From contig CAVVVG010000007.1 in the NCBI GenBank assembly GCA_963751615.1, positions 1-64,000 of the forward strand: DNA of 64,000 bases. Reading direction: 5' to 3'. Shown here in pieces: positions 20,870-30,324 of this stretch (positions within the stretch are counted from its first letter, which is position 1; each line of letters opens with the position of its first letter). Origin of the DNA: Palsa-892 sp963751615. Lineage in GTDB: Bacteria > Pseudomonadota > Alphaproteobacteria > Rhizobiales > Xanthobacteraceae. The notes below the pieces were generated by a model. That model did no database searches, was not told where the DNA came from, and saw only the letters and a list, made by a program, of their open reading frames with translations. Both the position numbers and the translations under genes were made by a program.

Positions 20870-21151
20870 GTGGGCGATAAGAACGCTGATCGCAACGAAA
20901 TCGAGAAACAAATCATCGATGTTTTTGTGACCGATGGGATGGTTGATCGATCCTTGATCACGCCAGATGCGACACTTGAGAGTCTTGGCGTGCAATCCGT
21001 CGATGTGATGATGATCCTGATGTCGATTGAGGAAAAATTCGGCGTCTATATTCCGATCGACGGCAAGATTGCTGAATCCAAGAACTTGAACGAATTAATC
21101 ACGAATCTCATTGATCGTATCATTGAAGAACAAAAATCCCGTGCGAAATAA
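20870..21151 (+). CDS. acyl carrier protein
   Basis: A 93-residue ACP. The phosphopantetheine-attachment serine lies in LGVQSVDVMMILMSIEEKFG near residue 43. The usual DSL is replaced by QSV, as in many specialised ACPs. GTG at 20870 follows AGGTGG closely; an upstream TTG at 20846 is possible. Specialised ACPs lie in bacterial sphingolipid loci, where they feed acyl chains to serine palmitoyltransferase or ceramide synthase. It overlaps the ketoacyl synthase start by 11 bases. Confidence 0.8.
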   Translation: MGDKNADRNEIEKQIIDVFVTDGMVDRSLITPDATLESLGVQSVDVMMILMSIEEKFGVYIPIDGKIAESKNLNELITNLIDRIIEEQKSRAK

Positions 21152-22355
21152 TCGGGTCGTCGTGACTGGTATGGGCGCAGTTAGTGGCGCAGGCATTGGC
21201 GCGGATACTTTGTGGGCAGCAGCGCGTTCGGGTAAATCCGCCGTAGGCGAGGTATTGTTGGAGCGGCCCGGCGATCACCATGTTAACTTCGCGGCGCAAT
21301 TAAAAAACTTCGATGCAAAGCAACATCTCGAAGCCTCGCTCATTCCCTTCTGTGATCGCTTCAGTCAGTTCGCGATCGTTGCTGCCGACGAAGCCTTGTC
21401 CCAAGCAAAGCTGTCTCGCGAACAAGCGCTGGGTGAAAGAAGCGCCGTAATTGTTGGAACTGGAATAGGGGGTCTAATCACGATTGATGACATGTTATTC
21501 GCTTATTACGTTTCCAAGGCTCGTTTGAATCCGATGACAATTCCCCGTGTGATGAGCAATGCCGCTTCTTCCCTTATCAGCATGCGATATGGCTGCACTG
21601 GACCAACATTTGCGTTGTCAAGCGCATGTTCCTCTTCGGCTCAGGCGATCGGAATGGGTGCCACTTTAATCCACTCCGGTGCGATTGATCGGGCCATTGT
21701 GGGCGGCAGCGAGGCCTGCATCACGGCGGCATATATTCGTTCATGGGAAGTCTTGCACGTACTCTCTCCGGATTTTTGTCGGCCGTTTTCCGAGGGGCGC
21801 AATGGAATGGTCCTTGGTGAAGGTGCAGGTGTGATTGTTTTAGAAAGTGCGGAGATGGCCTCCGCCCGCGGGGTTGCGGCCCTTGCCGAATTGGTGGGCT
21901 ACGGCACTTCCAGCGATGCCAAGGATTTGGTCAGACCAGACGTGCAGGGTGCAACAGCCGCCATGCGCCGTGCACTTGAGGATGCCGAACTTGCGCCTGA
22001 GGCAATCGACTACATCAACGCGCACGGGACCGGAACCGTCCTCAATGACATCGTCGAAGCGGAAGCGCTACGAAACATATTTGGGTCGCGTCTTTCCGAG
22101 CTTCCGGTTTCTTCAACAAAACCGATACATGGCCATGCGATTGGTGCTTCGAGTGCGTTAGAATTCATTATTACAATCATGGCTTTGCGCGAAAACGTCG
22201 CGCCTCCTACGATCAACTGGCTCAAATCAGATCCAAAATGCGATCTCGACCCCGTTCCCAATCACGCGCGCGAAATACCGATCCGCACCGCGATGTCGAA
22301 TTCCTTTGCCTTCGGCGGCATCAACGCTTCTCTTATCGTCGCACGGGCCAGCTGA
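21141..22355 (+). CDS. beta-ketoacyl-ACP synthase, FabF type
   Basis: A 404-residue condensing enzyme. The Cys-His-His triad is visible: SSACSSSAQAIGMG (Cys near residue 162), INAHGTGTVLND and KPIHGHAIGASSALE. Nucleotide-free thiolase fold elements VVVTGMGAVSGAGIG and SNSFAFGGINASLI flank them. GTG at 21141 is chosen because it begins at the conserved RVVVTGMG core and overlaps the ACP. A dedicated ACP plus ketosynthase suggests synthesis or extension of a special acyl chain for the lipid made by this cluster (inference). No fabG/fabZ set accompanies it. Confidence 0.85.
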   Translation: MRNNRVVVTGMGAVSGAGIGADTLWAAARSGKSAVGEVLLERPGDHHVNFAAQLKNFDAKQHLEASLIPFCDRFSQFAIVAADEALSQAKLSREQALGERSAVIVGTGIGGLITIDDMLFAYYVSKARLNPMTIPRVMSNAASSLISMRYGCTGPTFALSSACSSSAQAIGMGATLIHSGAIDRAIVGGSEACITAAYIRSWEVLHVLSPDFCRPFSEGRNGMVLGEGAGVIVLESAEMASARGVAALAELVGYGTSSDAKDLVRPDVQGATAAMRRALEDAELAPEAIDYINAHGTGTVLNDIVEAEALRNIFGSRLSELPVSSTKPIHGHAIGASSALEFIITIMALRENVAPPTINWLKSDPKCDLDPVPNHAREIPIRTAMSNSFAFGGINASLIVARAS

Positions 22356-22395
22356 TTATGGAGCGTAGAACTGTGTATTCCTACTGCACCGCGTA

Positions 22396-23208
22396 GTGTT
22401 CCAGATCGAAATGACCCCTCGCCCAAATTCGATCCTGATTACCGGCGCCACCAGCGGAATAGGTCGGGCACTTGCTTTAATTTACGCCGAGCCGGGTATC
22501 CGTCTTGCTCTCACCGGCCGCAATCAAGAACGTCTCGATCAGATCAGCGCAGAATGTCGTGCTCGCGGTGCGGACGTAACGGCGGCAATCGTGGATGTTC
22601 GTAATCGTCCTGAAATGGCCGCATGGATACGCTCCGTCGATGACAAGAGACCCATCGATCTGGCGATTGCAAACGCCGGAATCACCAGTGGTCTCGGCAT
22701 GGGGCGACTTCGCGAGGATCCGGATGCAGTTCGCTCCATATTTGCGACTAATCTGATGGGCGTCCTTAATACGATTGACCCTCTTGTCGAGCGCATGTGC
22801 GCGCGAGCGTCGGGTCAAATCGCAGTTGTTGGATCGATTGCTGCCATGCGTGGTCTACCCTATTCACCCGCCTATTGTGCCGCCAAGGCAGCAGTGCACG
22901 CCTACACGGAATCATTGCGAGGCACCCTCACTCCGCAAGGCGTATTGGTCAGCCTGATTATTCCGGGTTTTGTCGAGACGTCACTAAACAAGGACATCGT
23001 CTCGCCCAAGCCATTGCAGATGTCTACCGAATACGCGGCTCGCATAATTCGCCGCGGGCTCGACCGCGGATCAACTACAATCCCGTTTCCGCGTTTGCTA
23101 TATTACGGCACGTTATTGCTGCGTTTGTTTCCTGCCCGCTGGGTAGATTTTATTTTTAATTTTGCTTACGTCGACATTCCAGAAACCCGTGATCGCATAT
23201 CTGAGTGA
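22396..23208 (+). CDS. short-chain dehydrogenase/reductase, 3-ketosphinganine-reductase-like
   Basis: A 270-residue classical SDR: cofactor motif TGATSGIGRA, NAG motif IANAGIT, catalytic Ser in VVGSIAAMRG and YxxxK in YCAAKAAVHAY. The C-terminal hydrophobic segment LLYYGTLLLRLFPARW resembles the membrane-associated tail of ketosphinganine-reductase-like SDRs. In context it could reduce the keto product of serine palmitoyltransferase or of the ketoacyl synthase; the known Caulobacter ceramide reductase CerR is a different type. The start is GTG 22396 or ATG 22411. It lies 6 bases before the GT21 gene. Confidence 0.7.
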   Translation: MFQIEMTPRPNSILITGATSGIGRALALIYAEPGIRLALTGRNQERLDQISAECRARGADVTAAIVDVRNRPEMAAWIRSVDDKRPIDLAIANAGITSGLGMGRLREDPDAVRSIFATNLMGVLNTIDPLVERMCARASGQIAVVGSIAAMRGLPYSPAYCAAKAAVHAYTESLRGTLTPQGVLVSLIIPGFVETSLNKDIVSPKPLQMSTEYAARIIRRGLDRGSTTIPFPRLLYYGTLLLRLFPARWVDFIFNFAYVDIPETRDRISE

Positions 23209-23214
23209 TGGCTG

Positions 23215-24345
23215 ATGGATTGGGTTGCTCTCTTGGTTGTTTCGTGTGCAGCGTGGTGGCTGCTATCGCTATCTTTTCATCTTGGATCAACGGTTGCCGC
23301 TTGCATCCAACCCACCGTCAGGCGAAAATCCGCGACCAGGCATGACCAACCCCCTGTCTCGGTTATCGTCCCGGTAAAGGAAATGGCGCCGGAACTTGAG
23401 GCGGCTTTCCTTTCCATATTTTCTCAGTCCTATCCACAATTCGAGGTGCTCGTTTCTGCTGTCGAAAAGTCTTCGCCTGCGCTCGATCTCGCCCGGAAGG
23501 TCGCCGCACGATTTCCAAAGGTCAAAGCCCGCTTTATTTGTAATGACCCCCGTGTCGCGTTCAATCCGAAGATTAATAATCTGGCATCACCGCTCGCCGC
23601 CGCCGATCACGATCTGATCTTTATAAAGGACTCGAATATTCAACTCGATCCTGACCAGCTTTCTAGGTTCGTAAGTTACTTTACCAAAAATGTCGGCTTG
23701 GTCGTCGCGGCTCCCATCGGTGTCCAGCCGGAAACTTTTCCAGCCCACATCGAATGCGCGATCATGAACGGCTATGTGGCGCGATTCTTGCTCGCTGCAT
23801 CCGCAATCGGTTGGGGGTTCGGCATCGGCGCGGTCATGCTTTTCGATCGCAGGGAATTCAATAAAGTTGGCGGAATTGCCGGCATTGCGGAAACAATCGG
23901 CGAGGATCACGCATTGTCGAAAGCGCTCGGCCGCATCGGGTTAAAGACAGTCATTGCTGCGAGCACCGTCAGACAAGTGGTTGGGCAACGCAATTTTTCG
24001 GATATCTGGGCGCGGCATCTTCGCTGGCTAGTTTGCCGTCGTATTGAGGAGCCCATAGCCTATTATGCTGAGCCATTCATCGGCGGATTGTTCACAACTG
24101 GCGTGGGCGCGATCGGCGCGTCATTCTTTGGCCTACACGCTTGGCTGTCGGCAACTATTACGATTTTGCTGTGGGTTGCAGCCGAAATCTTTCTCATCGC
24201 TTTCAAGGGTTGGGGTTTGTCCTGGCAGTCCCCCTTTGCCATCATTTGCTCTGAACTGATGCTGCCCATTCTGTGGCTTCAAGCAAGGATCACTCGCAAA
24301 ATATCCTGGAGCGGTGAACTGCGGGAAATTCGTCGCTCTGCATAA
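23215..24345 (+). CDS. GT21 ceramide-glucosyltransferase-like enzyme
   Basis: A 376-residue membrane glycosyltransferase. An N-terminal TM helix is followed by a GT-A domain (VSVIVPVKEMAPELEAAFLS, DHDLIFIKDSNIQLDPD, ETIGEDHALSKALGRIGL), then the GT21 RHLRW motif in FSDIWARHLRWLVCRR and two or three C-terminal helices. GT21 enzymes glucosylate ceramide; the bacterial relative HpnI acts on hopanoids, but no hpn gene is seen here. The sphingolipid-type neighbours favour a ceramide or related acceptor. A second GT21-like gene is at 54.2-55.3 kb. Confidence 0.75.
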   Translation: MDWVALLVVSCAAWWLLSLSFHLGSTVAACIQPTVRRKSATRHDQPPVSVIVPVKEMAPELEAAFLSIFSQSYPQFEVLVSAVEKSSPALDLARKVAARFPKVKARFICNDPRVAFNPKINNLASPLAAADHDLIFIKDSNIQLDPDQLSRFVSYFTKNVGLVVAAPIGVQPETFPAHIECAIMNGYVARFLLAASAIGWGFGIGAVMLFDRREFNKVGGIAGIAETIGEDHALSKALGRIGLKTVIAASTVRQVVGQRNFSDIWARHLRWLVCRRIEEPIAYYAEPFIGGLFTTGVGAIGASFFGLHAWLSATITILLWVAAEIFLIAFKGWGLSWQSPFAIICSELMLPILWLQARITRKISWSGELREIRRSA

Positions 24346-24388
24346 CCGTGTAAACGAAAACACCATTCTATGGAGCGATACACACATC

Positions 24389-25681
24389 ATGGGTGAATGG
24401 TTAGGAACAATATTTGCTGTGATCGCCCTCACGGGTTGCTTGCTGGTTGCAGTTCTTATGACGGGGAAGCTTTATTTCATCGGATTGCATCTCGTTCTTC
24501 GTCGTCGTGGACTTGCCGATGAGGCGGAGAGATTATCGCATCCCCTGCCCCCTGACGCTGAGCTTCCGCACATCATTGTGCAAATTCCAGTTTTCAATGA
24601 AGGTGCGATTGTCGAGCGCGCTATGAAAACTGTGGCCAAATTCGATTGGCCCAAGGACAAGCTGCATATTCAAATTTGCGACGATAGCAATGACAAGACG
24701 ACCGAGCTTGCAAAAGCGGTTGTATTGGAGGTTTCAGCGACCGGTGTGGATATCGTGCTGCTTCACCGATCTAATCGGGCCGATTTCAAAGCCGGTAGTC
24801 TGCGCGAAGGGATGAGGCAAACAAGCTACAACTATTTCGCAATCTTCGACGTGGATTATGTGCCACCTGCAAATTTTTTGCGGCGCTGTATGGCCGTACT
24901 ACTTTCCGATCCGAAGTTTGCATTTGTGCAAGGGAGACCAGACTTTCTTAATGCGAATGAAACTGTTCTGACACGAGCGCAATCCATGATACTCGATGCG
25001 CATCATGCTATCGAACAGGCAACACGTAGCTGGGCCAATCGACCGCTGCCATTCAATGGAACTTGTGGAATTTGGCGACGCGATGCCATTGAGGCCGGTG
25101 GGGGCTGGGAGGGTTCGACTCTAGTAGAGGATATGGATCTTAGTTATCGGATCTGGCTAAAGGGCTGGCGTGGAATTTTCCTTACTACTGTTTCCGCGCC
25201 CGGCGAACTACCGACAAGCGTTGGGACGTGGATATCGCAGCAGAAAAGATGGGTAACCGGCTCGGGACAAGTGGCACGCGCGACAATGCCGGCGATTTGG
25301 CGTGATCCTCAGCTAACTGGACGAGCGCGTTACGCGGCACTTTTTGATCTCGCGCTGACATGGGTCGATCCACTGCTGAATTTGACCTACATTGCAGCAG
25401 TACTTGGGTCGCTCATGAACCCATCGCTGATAGTGGTTATTGTTCCCACAATCATGGCGCTAATTCTATATGTGCTCGTCATTATGTTCTTGGAGTTGCG
25501 CATCAGCAATCGTTTTTTGCGTGGTGCAGACATGCCCATGCCGAAATTTATATTGAACTTCTGCTTCGTCGTACTTTTCGAGACTTATAAGATTCCGTTC
25601 AATATGAGTTCTTTTTTCAGCGCACTCTCCAAACGTCGGTTGATATTTGAGCGAACGCCGAAGAAAGGTTCTATAATTTAA
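24389..25681 (+). CDS. processive GT2, CslA/cellulose-synthase-like
   Basis: A 430-residue membrane glycosyltransferase with an N-terminal helix and several C-terminal helices. The GT2 core shows IPVFNEGAIVERAMKTV, DDSNDKT, FDVDYVPPANF (DxD), LVEDMDLSYRIWLKGW (TED-like) and QQKRWVTG (QxxRW). This set is typical of processive beta-glycan synthases such as CslA-type mannan or glucan synthases. ATG at 24389, after GGAG, is chosen because the longer frame overlaps the GT21 gene. In this operon it may extend the sugar placed by the GT21 enzyme on a lipid, which is inference. Confidence 0.8.
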   Translation: MGEWLGTIFAVIALTGCLLVAVLMTGKLYFIGLHLVLRRRGLADEAERLSHPLPPDAELPHIIVQIPVFNEGAIVERAMKTVAKFDWPKDKLHIQICDDSNDKTTELAKAVVLEVSATGVDIVLLHRSNRADFKAGSLREGMRQTSYNYFAIFDVDYVPPANFLRRCMAVLLSDPKFAFVQGRPDFLNANETVLTRAQSMILDAHHAIEQATRSWANRPLPFNGTCGIWRRDAIEAGGGWEGSTLVEDMDLSYRIWLKGWRGIFLTTVSAPGELPTSVGTWISQQKRWVTGSGQVARATMPAIWRDPQLTGRARYAALFDLALTWVDPLLNLTYIAAVLGSLMNPSLIVVIVPTIMALILYVLVIMFLELRISNRFLRGADMPMPKFILNFCFVVLFETYKIPFNMSSFFSALSKRRLIFERTPKKGSII

Positions 25682-25921
25682 AATCAGTTCTTTAATTTTG
25701 GCGCATACTAGGAGATAATATTTTCTATGGTCACGACCTCATGGACTGTTTGCAAACGCAGTTAAACGCGGGAATTATTTTTGGCCACTCGGTAAGAGAT
25801 CTTGAACGCTACGGAGGTATCGGATTTGTGCCAAATCGAACTACCATGAAACTCTCAATCGAATTGTCATTAATTTTTTAGCTAGAGTTACTTAAGCAAT
25901 TAAACTTTTTGGAATAACGAA

Positions 25922-27238
25922 ATGCTGACCTGGATTCGCAACGCGATAGCAAGTTCCGAAATACAATTCCACCGTTCGAAACGGATCTTTCATCGCGCTT
26001 TGTCTGACCAATTTAAGAGCTTTTTGCAAGAAAAGCGAGAGCTAGTTCTAAGAACAAATTCTCACCCTGATCTCGCGATAATCTTAGTTACATTTAATCA
26101 ATCAGAATTTACGTATGGTTGCTTGTCATCGATCGCTGCGTCGCTCGCTGACTCGTCTTTGAAATACGAAGTTATAATTCTCGACAATGGGTCTAGGGAT
26201 CAAACCTTTAATCTGTTCAATCGAATATCTGGAGCGAATATTATTCGTAGCGACGAAAATCTCCACTATTTGCGGGGGGTGAATCATGCATCCGAGAAGG
26301 CAATTGCAAAGCACTTGCTGTTTCTCAATAACGACACCCAGATTTTTCCAGGTACACTAGAGTCCGCATTAAGCACCATAGATTCTGCGTCAAATATCGG
26401 GGCCGTTGGGGCGCGCACATTGTGGCCAAATGGCCGCTTGCAAGAAGGGGGCGGTATAGTCTGGAATGACGGGTCCTCCGATCACTATGGTCGTGGCGAT
26501 ATTCCGACTGCGCCACAGTATATGTTTTTGCGCCCCGTTGATTATTGTTCAGGCTCCTTTCTTCTCACTCCTCGTGAACTTTTTTTTCAAATGGAGCGCT
26601 TCGATGAAATCTACTCGCCCGCAGTGTATGAAGATACGGATTACTGTTTCCGCCTACGCAAAAGTGGATATCTAACGCTATATGATCCTGACGCACTCGT
26701 CTTACATTTCGAGCATGCGAGCATTAACGAGACTGAGGCATTTGGAATAAAACAGAAAAATCGAAAAACCTTTGTCAGTCGTCATAGCGATATCCTAGCG
26801 AAGCAATTTTCTCCCTCAAAAAATAATGAATTGATGGCAAGGACCGCGCCTGTGCCGAAGCGACTCCTCTTCATTTGCAACCATAGCCCAAGAGCAATTT
26901 CGAGTTCTACCTTCGCTCACACACGACAGATATTATGCCATCTCGCAGAAAGGGCGGTAGAAGTTACGATACTTCCCACTATCGCCATTCCAGGGGATTG
27001 GATTGCCATACGTCAACTTTGGCCGAAACGTATCGAAGTCATTACCGATGCAATTAACCTTGAAAGTTTCTTGAACTCGCGGAAGGTTTTTTACGACGCA
27101 ATTTGGAGCACTGAAGCGTGCAATGCAGACTATATTTTCGATTGGATCAACAAGAATGTTAAGCGCGGCAACAGAACTAAGCTTATTTCTTATGATGCTA
27201 CCCAAACTACGGCGGCGCAAGTTCTCGCAATTCTCTAG
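25922..27238 (+). CDS. GT2 glycosyltransferase with truncated second domain
   Basis: A 438-residue protein. Residues about 45-290 are a rhamnosyltransferase-like GT2 domain (LAIILVTFNQSEFTYGCLSS, ILDNGSRDQTF, NNDTQIFPGTL, EDTDYCFRLRKSGY). From about 300 a GT4/GT1-like Rossmann domain begins (RLLFICNHSPRAISSSTFAH) but stops at residue 438, before the second, nucleotide-sugar-binding half. The stop overlaps the stop of the convergent RgpF-like gene, so the tail was probably lost by rearrangement. It is likely a surface-glycan enzyme. Confidence 0.7.
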   Translation: MLTWIRNAIASSEIQFHRSKRIFHRALSDQFKSFLQEKRELVLRTNSHPDLAIILVTFNQSEFTYGCLSSIAASLADSSLKYEVIILDNGSRDQTFNLFNRISGANIIRSDENLHYLRGVNHASEKAIAKHLLFLNNDTQIFPGTLESALSTIDSASNIGAVGARTLWPNGRLQEGGGIVWNDGSSDHYGRGDIPTAPQYMFLRPVDYCSGSFLLTPRELFFQMERFDEIYSPAVYEDTDYCFRLRKSGYLTLYDPDALVLHFEHASINETEAFGIKQKNRKTFVSRHSDILAKQFSPSKNNELMARTAPVPKRLLFICNHSPRAISSSTFAHTRQILCHLAERAVEVTILPTIAIPGDWIAIRQLWPKRIEVITDAINLESFLNSRKVFYDAIWSTEACNADYIFDWINKNVKRGNRTKLISYDATQTTAAQVLAIL

Positions 27239-28017
27239 TTGGGAACCCAACTAAGAAGCCGTCGGAATCTGGCAACCCAAAGTTTTCCAAATGTTGCATA
27301 GTTGGTAATCATTCTATCCGCTTGGTCTGCGCCAAAAATCTTCAGACCGGCCGCTTTAGCGCTATAGGTGAATGCGCGCTCAACCGCATGGGCCATAGTG
27401 CCATCCTGTTGCCCCTGTTCCGTCTCGAAGTCATTTAGCGTGAGGCCAAGATTTACCAAAGGTTCCAGCGCCGCTGTACGGGCAAGAAACATGGTCCCGG
27501 CAATGAAAGCATCTTTATTCACATAGATGGTTTTTACACCCATTCGAGTTGCCAGCTGCCTCACCCGGGTCCCGTTAATATTCCAGAAGGTATGCATCGG
27601 AATTACATAGTTCGGCGGACCCATTAGCCCAATATCCGGATGATCGCACAGGTAATTAACACGCTGTTGCAATTGCTCTGGGTCGACAAGATAGTCGTAG
27701 GTATCCTGGCGCCATTTTTCACCGTAGTGCACGTGGTCCGATTTTTTTGTATGTAGCTTTAAAACGAACGGAAATTGCTCGTTAATCACTTGGGGCATAA
27801 TTTTCAAAAACGGTGCAATGTCGCGCCCGCGGTTTTCAACTTCAATAATTTCATAGTGATAAGATTTGAGTTTCAGAATTTCTTTAATTTCTTCGATCTT
27901 CGCTGTCGGTGCTGAGACAAAGACCTTGAAGTCCATTTGAAATGCATCAAAGGAATCGGCCAATTCCTGAAACAAATCCGGATAGAATGCGTGAATGACG
28001 ATTGCCAAACGAGGCAT
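27235..28017 (-). CDS. RgpF (rhamnan synthesis F) family protein
   Basis: About 260 residues from the preferred ATG (MPRLAIVIHAFYPDLFQELA). Family signatures are VENRGRDIAPFLKIM, FVLKLHTKKSDH and IGLMGPPNYVIPM, with a C-terminal block QQDGTMAHAVERAF. RgpF-domain proteins act in assembly or modification of rhamnose-rich and other surface polysaccharides, and are thought to transfer sugars. A related domain is embedded in the long gene at 46.6-47.6 kb. The frame extends upstream to 28104, but the added residues do not look conserved. Confidence 0.72.
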   Translation of the reverse strand: MPRLAIVIHAFYPDLFQELADSFDAFQMDFKVFVSAPTAKIEEIKEILKLKSYHYEIIEVENRGRDIAPFLKIMPQVINEQFPFVLKLHTKKSDHVHYGEKWRQDTYDYLVDPEQLQQRVNYLCDHPDIGLMGPPNYVIPMHTFWNINGTRVRQLATRMGVKTIYVNKDAFIAGTMFLARTAALEPLVNLGLTLNDFETEQGQQDGTMAHAVERAFTYSAKAAGLKIFGADQADRMITNYATFGKLWVARFRRLLSWVPN

Positions 28018-28210
28018 AGTTGAATTTTTGAAATATCGAGATGTTGTCCGATGCATCAGATAATGGATCCTGCGGAAATTTGGTTCGTGGAAACAGAGTC
28101 GCAAATTCTGGCCGCCACATTTTCCACAAACATTCCGATCCGAGGACTTGGGCTGAAATTCGTCGATTGAACCGAATTGTTCCGCCTTCGATTATATCAA
28201 CTGCCTAAAC

Positions 28211-30295
28211 TTAGCGTTCACTCCCGAACCTCGATGTCGCAGCGCTAAGCGGGGAAAGAACATAATCGATGACACGGCGTTCACCCGTCCGAATCTCAGC
28301 TGTAACAGCCATTCCGGGGGATAGGGGGATTTGCTTGCCTTCAATCGAAATAGCCCGCTGCTTGAGGGCAACGGTCGTCGGGAACACAAGGTTTTGGGCC
28401 CGCGATGACGAGCCGGTTGTTCTGCCACCCGGCGACTTTGCGATCGCTGATTGAGCATCACCGAGATTTCCTACCTGGTTTTCATCGACAGCATCGCGGG
28501 AAACTCTCACGACTTTGCCTTCGATGGTTCCGTAGCGCGTGAAAGGAAACGCTTCAACCTTGACGACGGCATCTTGGCCGACTTCCACAAAGCCAATATC
28601 CTGATTCAAAATCATCGCCTCGACTTCAATAGGGGCATCTAAGGGCACAATTGTCATCAGCACTTGTCCGCCGGACACCACTTGTCCGACCGTCGTTACG
28701 CCGAGCTGCTGAACGAAACCGCTGATGGGCGCCCTTAAACGCGTTCTGTCGCTCTTTGATTTGGCCTTAATCAACTCCTGCGTCAAACGATCCTCCTTGC
28801 GTTCAGCGTCGGCAAGTTTCTGAGTCTGGTCCGCAAGAAATTGGTTGGTTGCTTCAGTGGCCTTTTGCTCAAGGGTGACCAGAGACGCTTCCGTCTCATG
28901 AAGTTGCCCGCTTTCACCCACCTGAGTTGTCACTGTTGTTTCGTATTGCTGCAGAGCTTCAATCACAAGAGCTCGTGATCCGGAGCCCTTGTCATTCAGC
29001 GCTTGCCGCATTTCAACCCGTTCCTTTGCCAAACTAATCTGTTTTTCGCGGGCAGCTAGACTTGCCATCAATCGTTGCTTGGTGGCCTGACGCTCAGCGA
29101 GCTGAGCTTTAAGGCTCTCAAGAGTTGATGCTAGCTGGGCAAGATCGGCAGCTAGCACATTTTGTTCGCGACGGCGTGTTTCCTCAGCGATGTCAGGCAT
29201 AAACGTATCAGACCGCACCGTTAAATTTCCTGACCGAGCGGCATTAATAGCGATCCGTCTGCGCGCGACCTCGGCAGTCGCTGCTCCCAAATCTTTTGCC
29301 TGTGCATTGCGGTCAGCCGACGTTTCCGTAGGATCGAGTTCGAGCAGCACATCGCCTTCGTTGATTCTGCTGCCATTCTCGACCAACACCGCCACGACTT
29401 TTCCTGGCTCAAGCGGCTGCACCACCTTAGAGCGCCCCATTGGCTGGATCTTACCTTGCGCCACCGCGTGGATATCGAATTTACCAAAATAGGACCAAGT
29501 CAGCGTCGCTACACTTACAACGCAAATGAACCACAGAAATGCGATACGAATGGGAGATGGCGGGGTCTCGATGATCTCTACTGCCGCAGGCAAGAATTCA
29601 CGGTCCGATGAAGCTATCGACGCTGAGAGCGCTTTCGACACAGGAGGCAGCAGAGCCTGGATCGGTGGAGAGCCAATGCGACGACGTAAAGTCTGCGACA
29701 TTGGATCAAAGGCGGCCCACCAGGCACGTCCCGTAGATAACATGAAGTCGGCAAGCGCCAGGCCACGGCGGCGTAAATTCGCCAAGGCCTCATGGAAGGC
29801 TTGATTTAGATTGATACGTCTGGAGCTGACAGCGCGTCTCGTTTCGGTGCTCGCAGAGGTGACTTCTTCACCCGCCGAATTAGACAAGCGAGCCTTCGAA
29901 ATGGATTCATTATCCGCTTCGCTCACGCTGCTTGTCGATACGCCATTTGACTCACCAGGCGTACTACCACTGGGGTAATTATGATGCTGGCCACGATTTG
30001 CCCGAACCAATAATTGCAGCGATATAAATTCCTTTTGCGCGGCCGCGATATCGTCCAAATTCAATGCGTGGCCAATCTGTTCCAAAGCGCGCGAGAATGG
30101 ATTGTCGGAAGACCGACTGCTCTGCTTTTGGAGCGCGGCAAAAGCCTGTTGGGCGCCAGAGAGATCGCCGGAACTCAGCGTATTCACAAGCTGCGTGAAT
30201 TGCTGCCTAAAGAGCTGCCGATTTGACGGTTGGGGGCTATTGATATTGTTGGCGTTCGCCGCCACCCGTTTGGAACCTAACAACTCAAATAACAT
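28211..30295 (-). CDS. HlyD-type type I secretion adaptor with N-terminal extension
   Basis: A 694-residue membrane-fusion protein, much longer than the usual 430-480. The conserved part begins at the TM helix near residue 255 (IAFLWFICVVSVATLTWSYF), then AVAQGKIQPMGRSKVVQPLE, long alpha-hairpin helices, the lipoyl half TRLRAPISGFVQQLGVTTVG and the HlyD C-terminus (EVGQDAVVKVEAFPFTRYGT). The first 100 residues carry two helical repeats (LSSGDLSGAQQAFAALQ; LNLDDIAAAQKEFISLQ), then a Ser/Glu-rich linker, all cytoplasmic. GGAGG precedes the ATG. It lies 29 bases downstream of the ABC transporter, in one operon. Confidence 0.88.
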   Translation of the reverse strand: MLFELLGSKRVAANANNINSPQPSNRQLFRQQFTQLVNTLSSGDLSGAQQAFAALQKQSSRSSDNPFSRALEQIGHALNLDDIAAAQKEFISLQLLVRANRGQHHNYPSGSTPGESNGVSTSSVSEADNESISKARLSNSAGEEVTSASTETRRAVSSRRINLNQAFHEALANLRRRGLALADFMLSTGRAWWAAFDPMSQTLRRRIGSPPIQALLPPVSKALSASIASSDREFLPAAVEIIETPPSPIRIAFLWFICVVSVATLTWSYFGKFDIHAVAQGKIQPMGRSKVVQPLEPGKVVAVLVENGSRINEGDVLLELDPTETSADRNAQAKDLGAATAEVARRRIAINAARSGNLTVRSDTFMPDIAEETRRREQNVLAADLAQLASTLESLKAQLAERQATKQRLMASLAAREKQISLAKERVEMRQALNDKGSGSRALVIEALQQYETTVTTQVGESGQLHETEASLVTLEQKATEATNQFLADQTQKLADAERKEDRLTQELIKAKSKSDRTRLRAPISGFVQQLGVTTVGQVVSGGQVLMTIVPLDAPIEVEAMILNQDIGFVEVGQDAVVKVEAFPFTRYGTIEGKVVRVSRDAVDENQVGNLGDAQSAIAKSPGGRTTGSSSRAQNLVFPTTVALKQRAISIEGKQIPLSPGMAVTAEIRTGERRVIDYVLSPLSAATSRFGSER

Positions 30296-30324
30296 GTTGG
30301 TCCTCCGACCAATTCACTTTTAAC

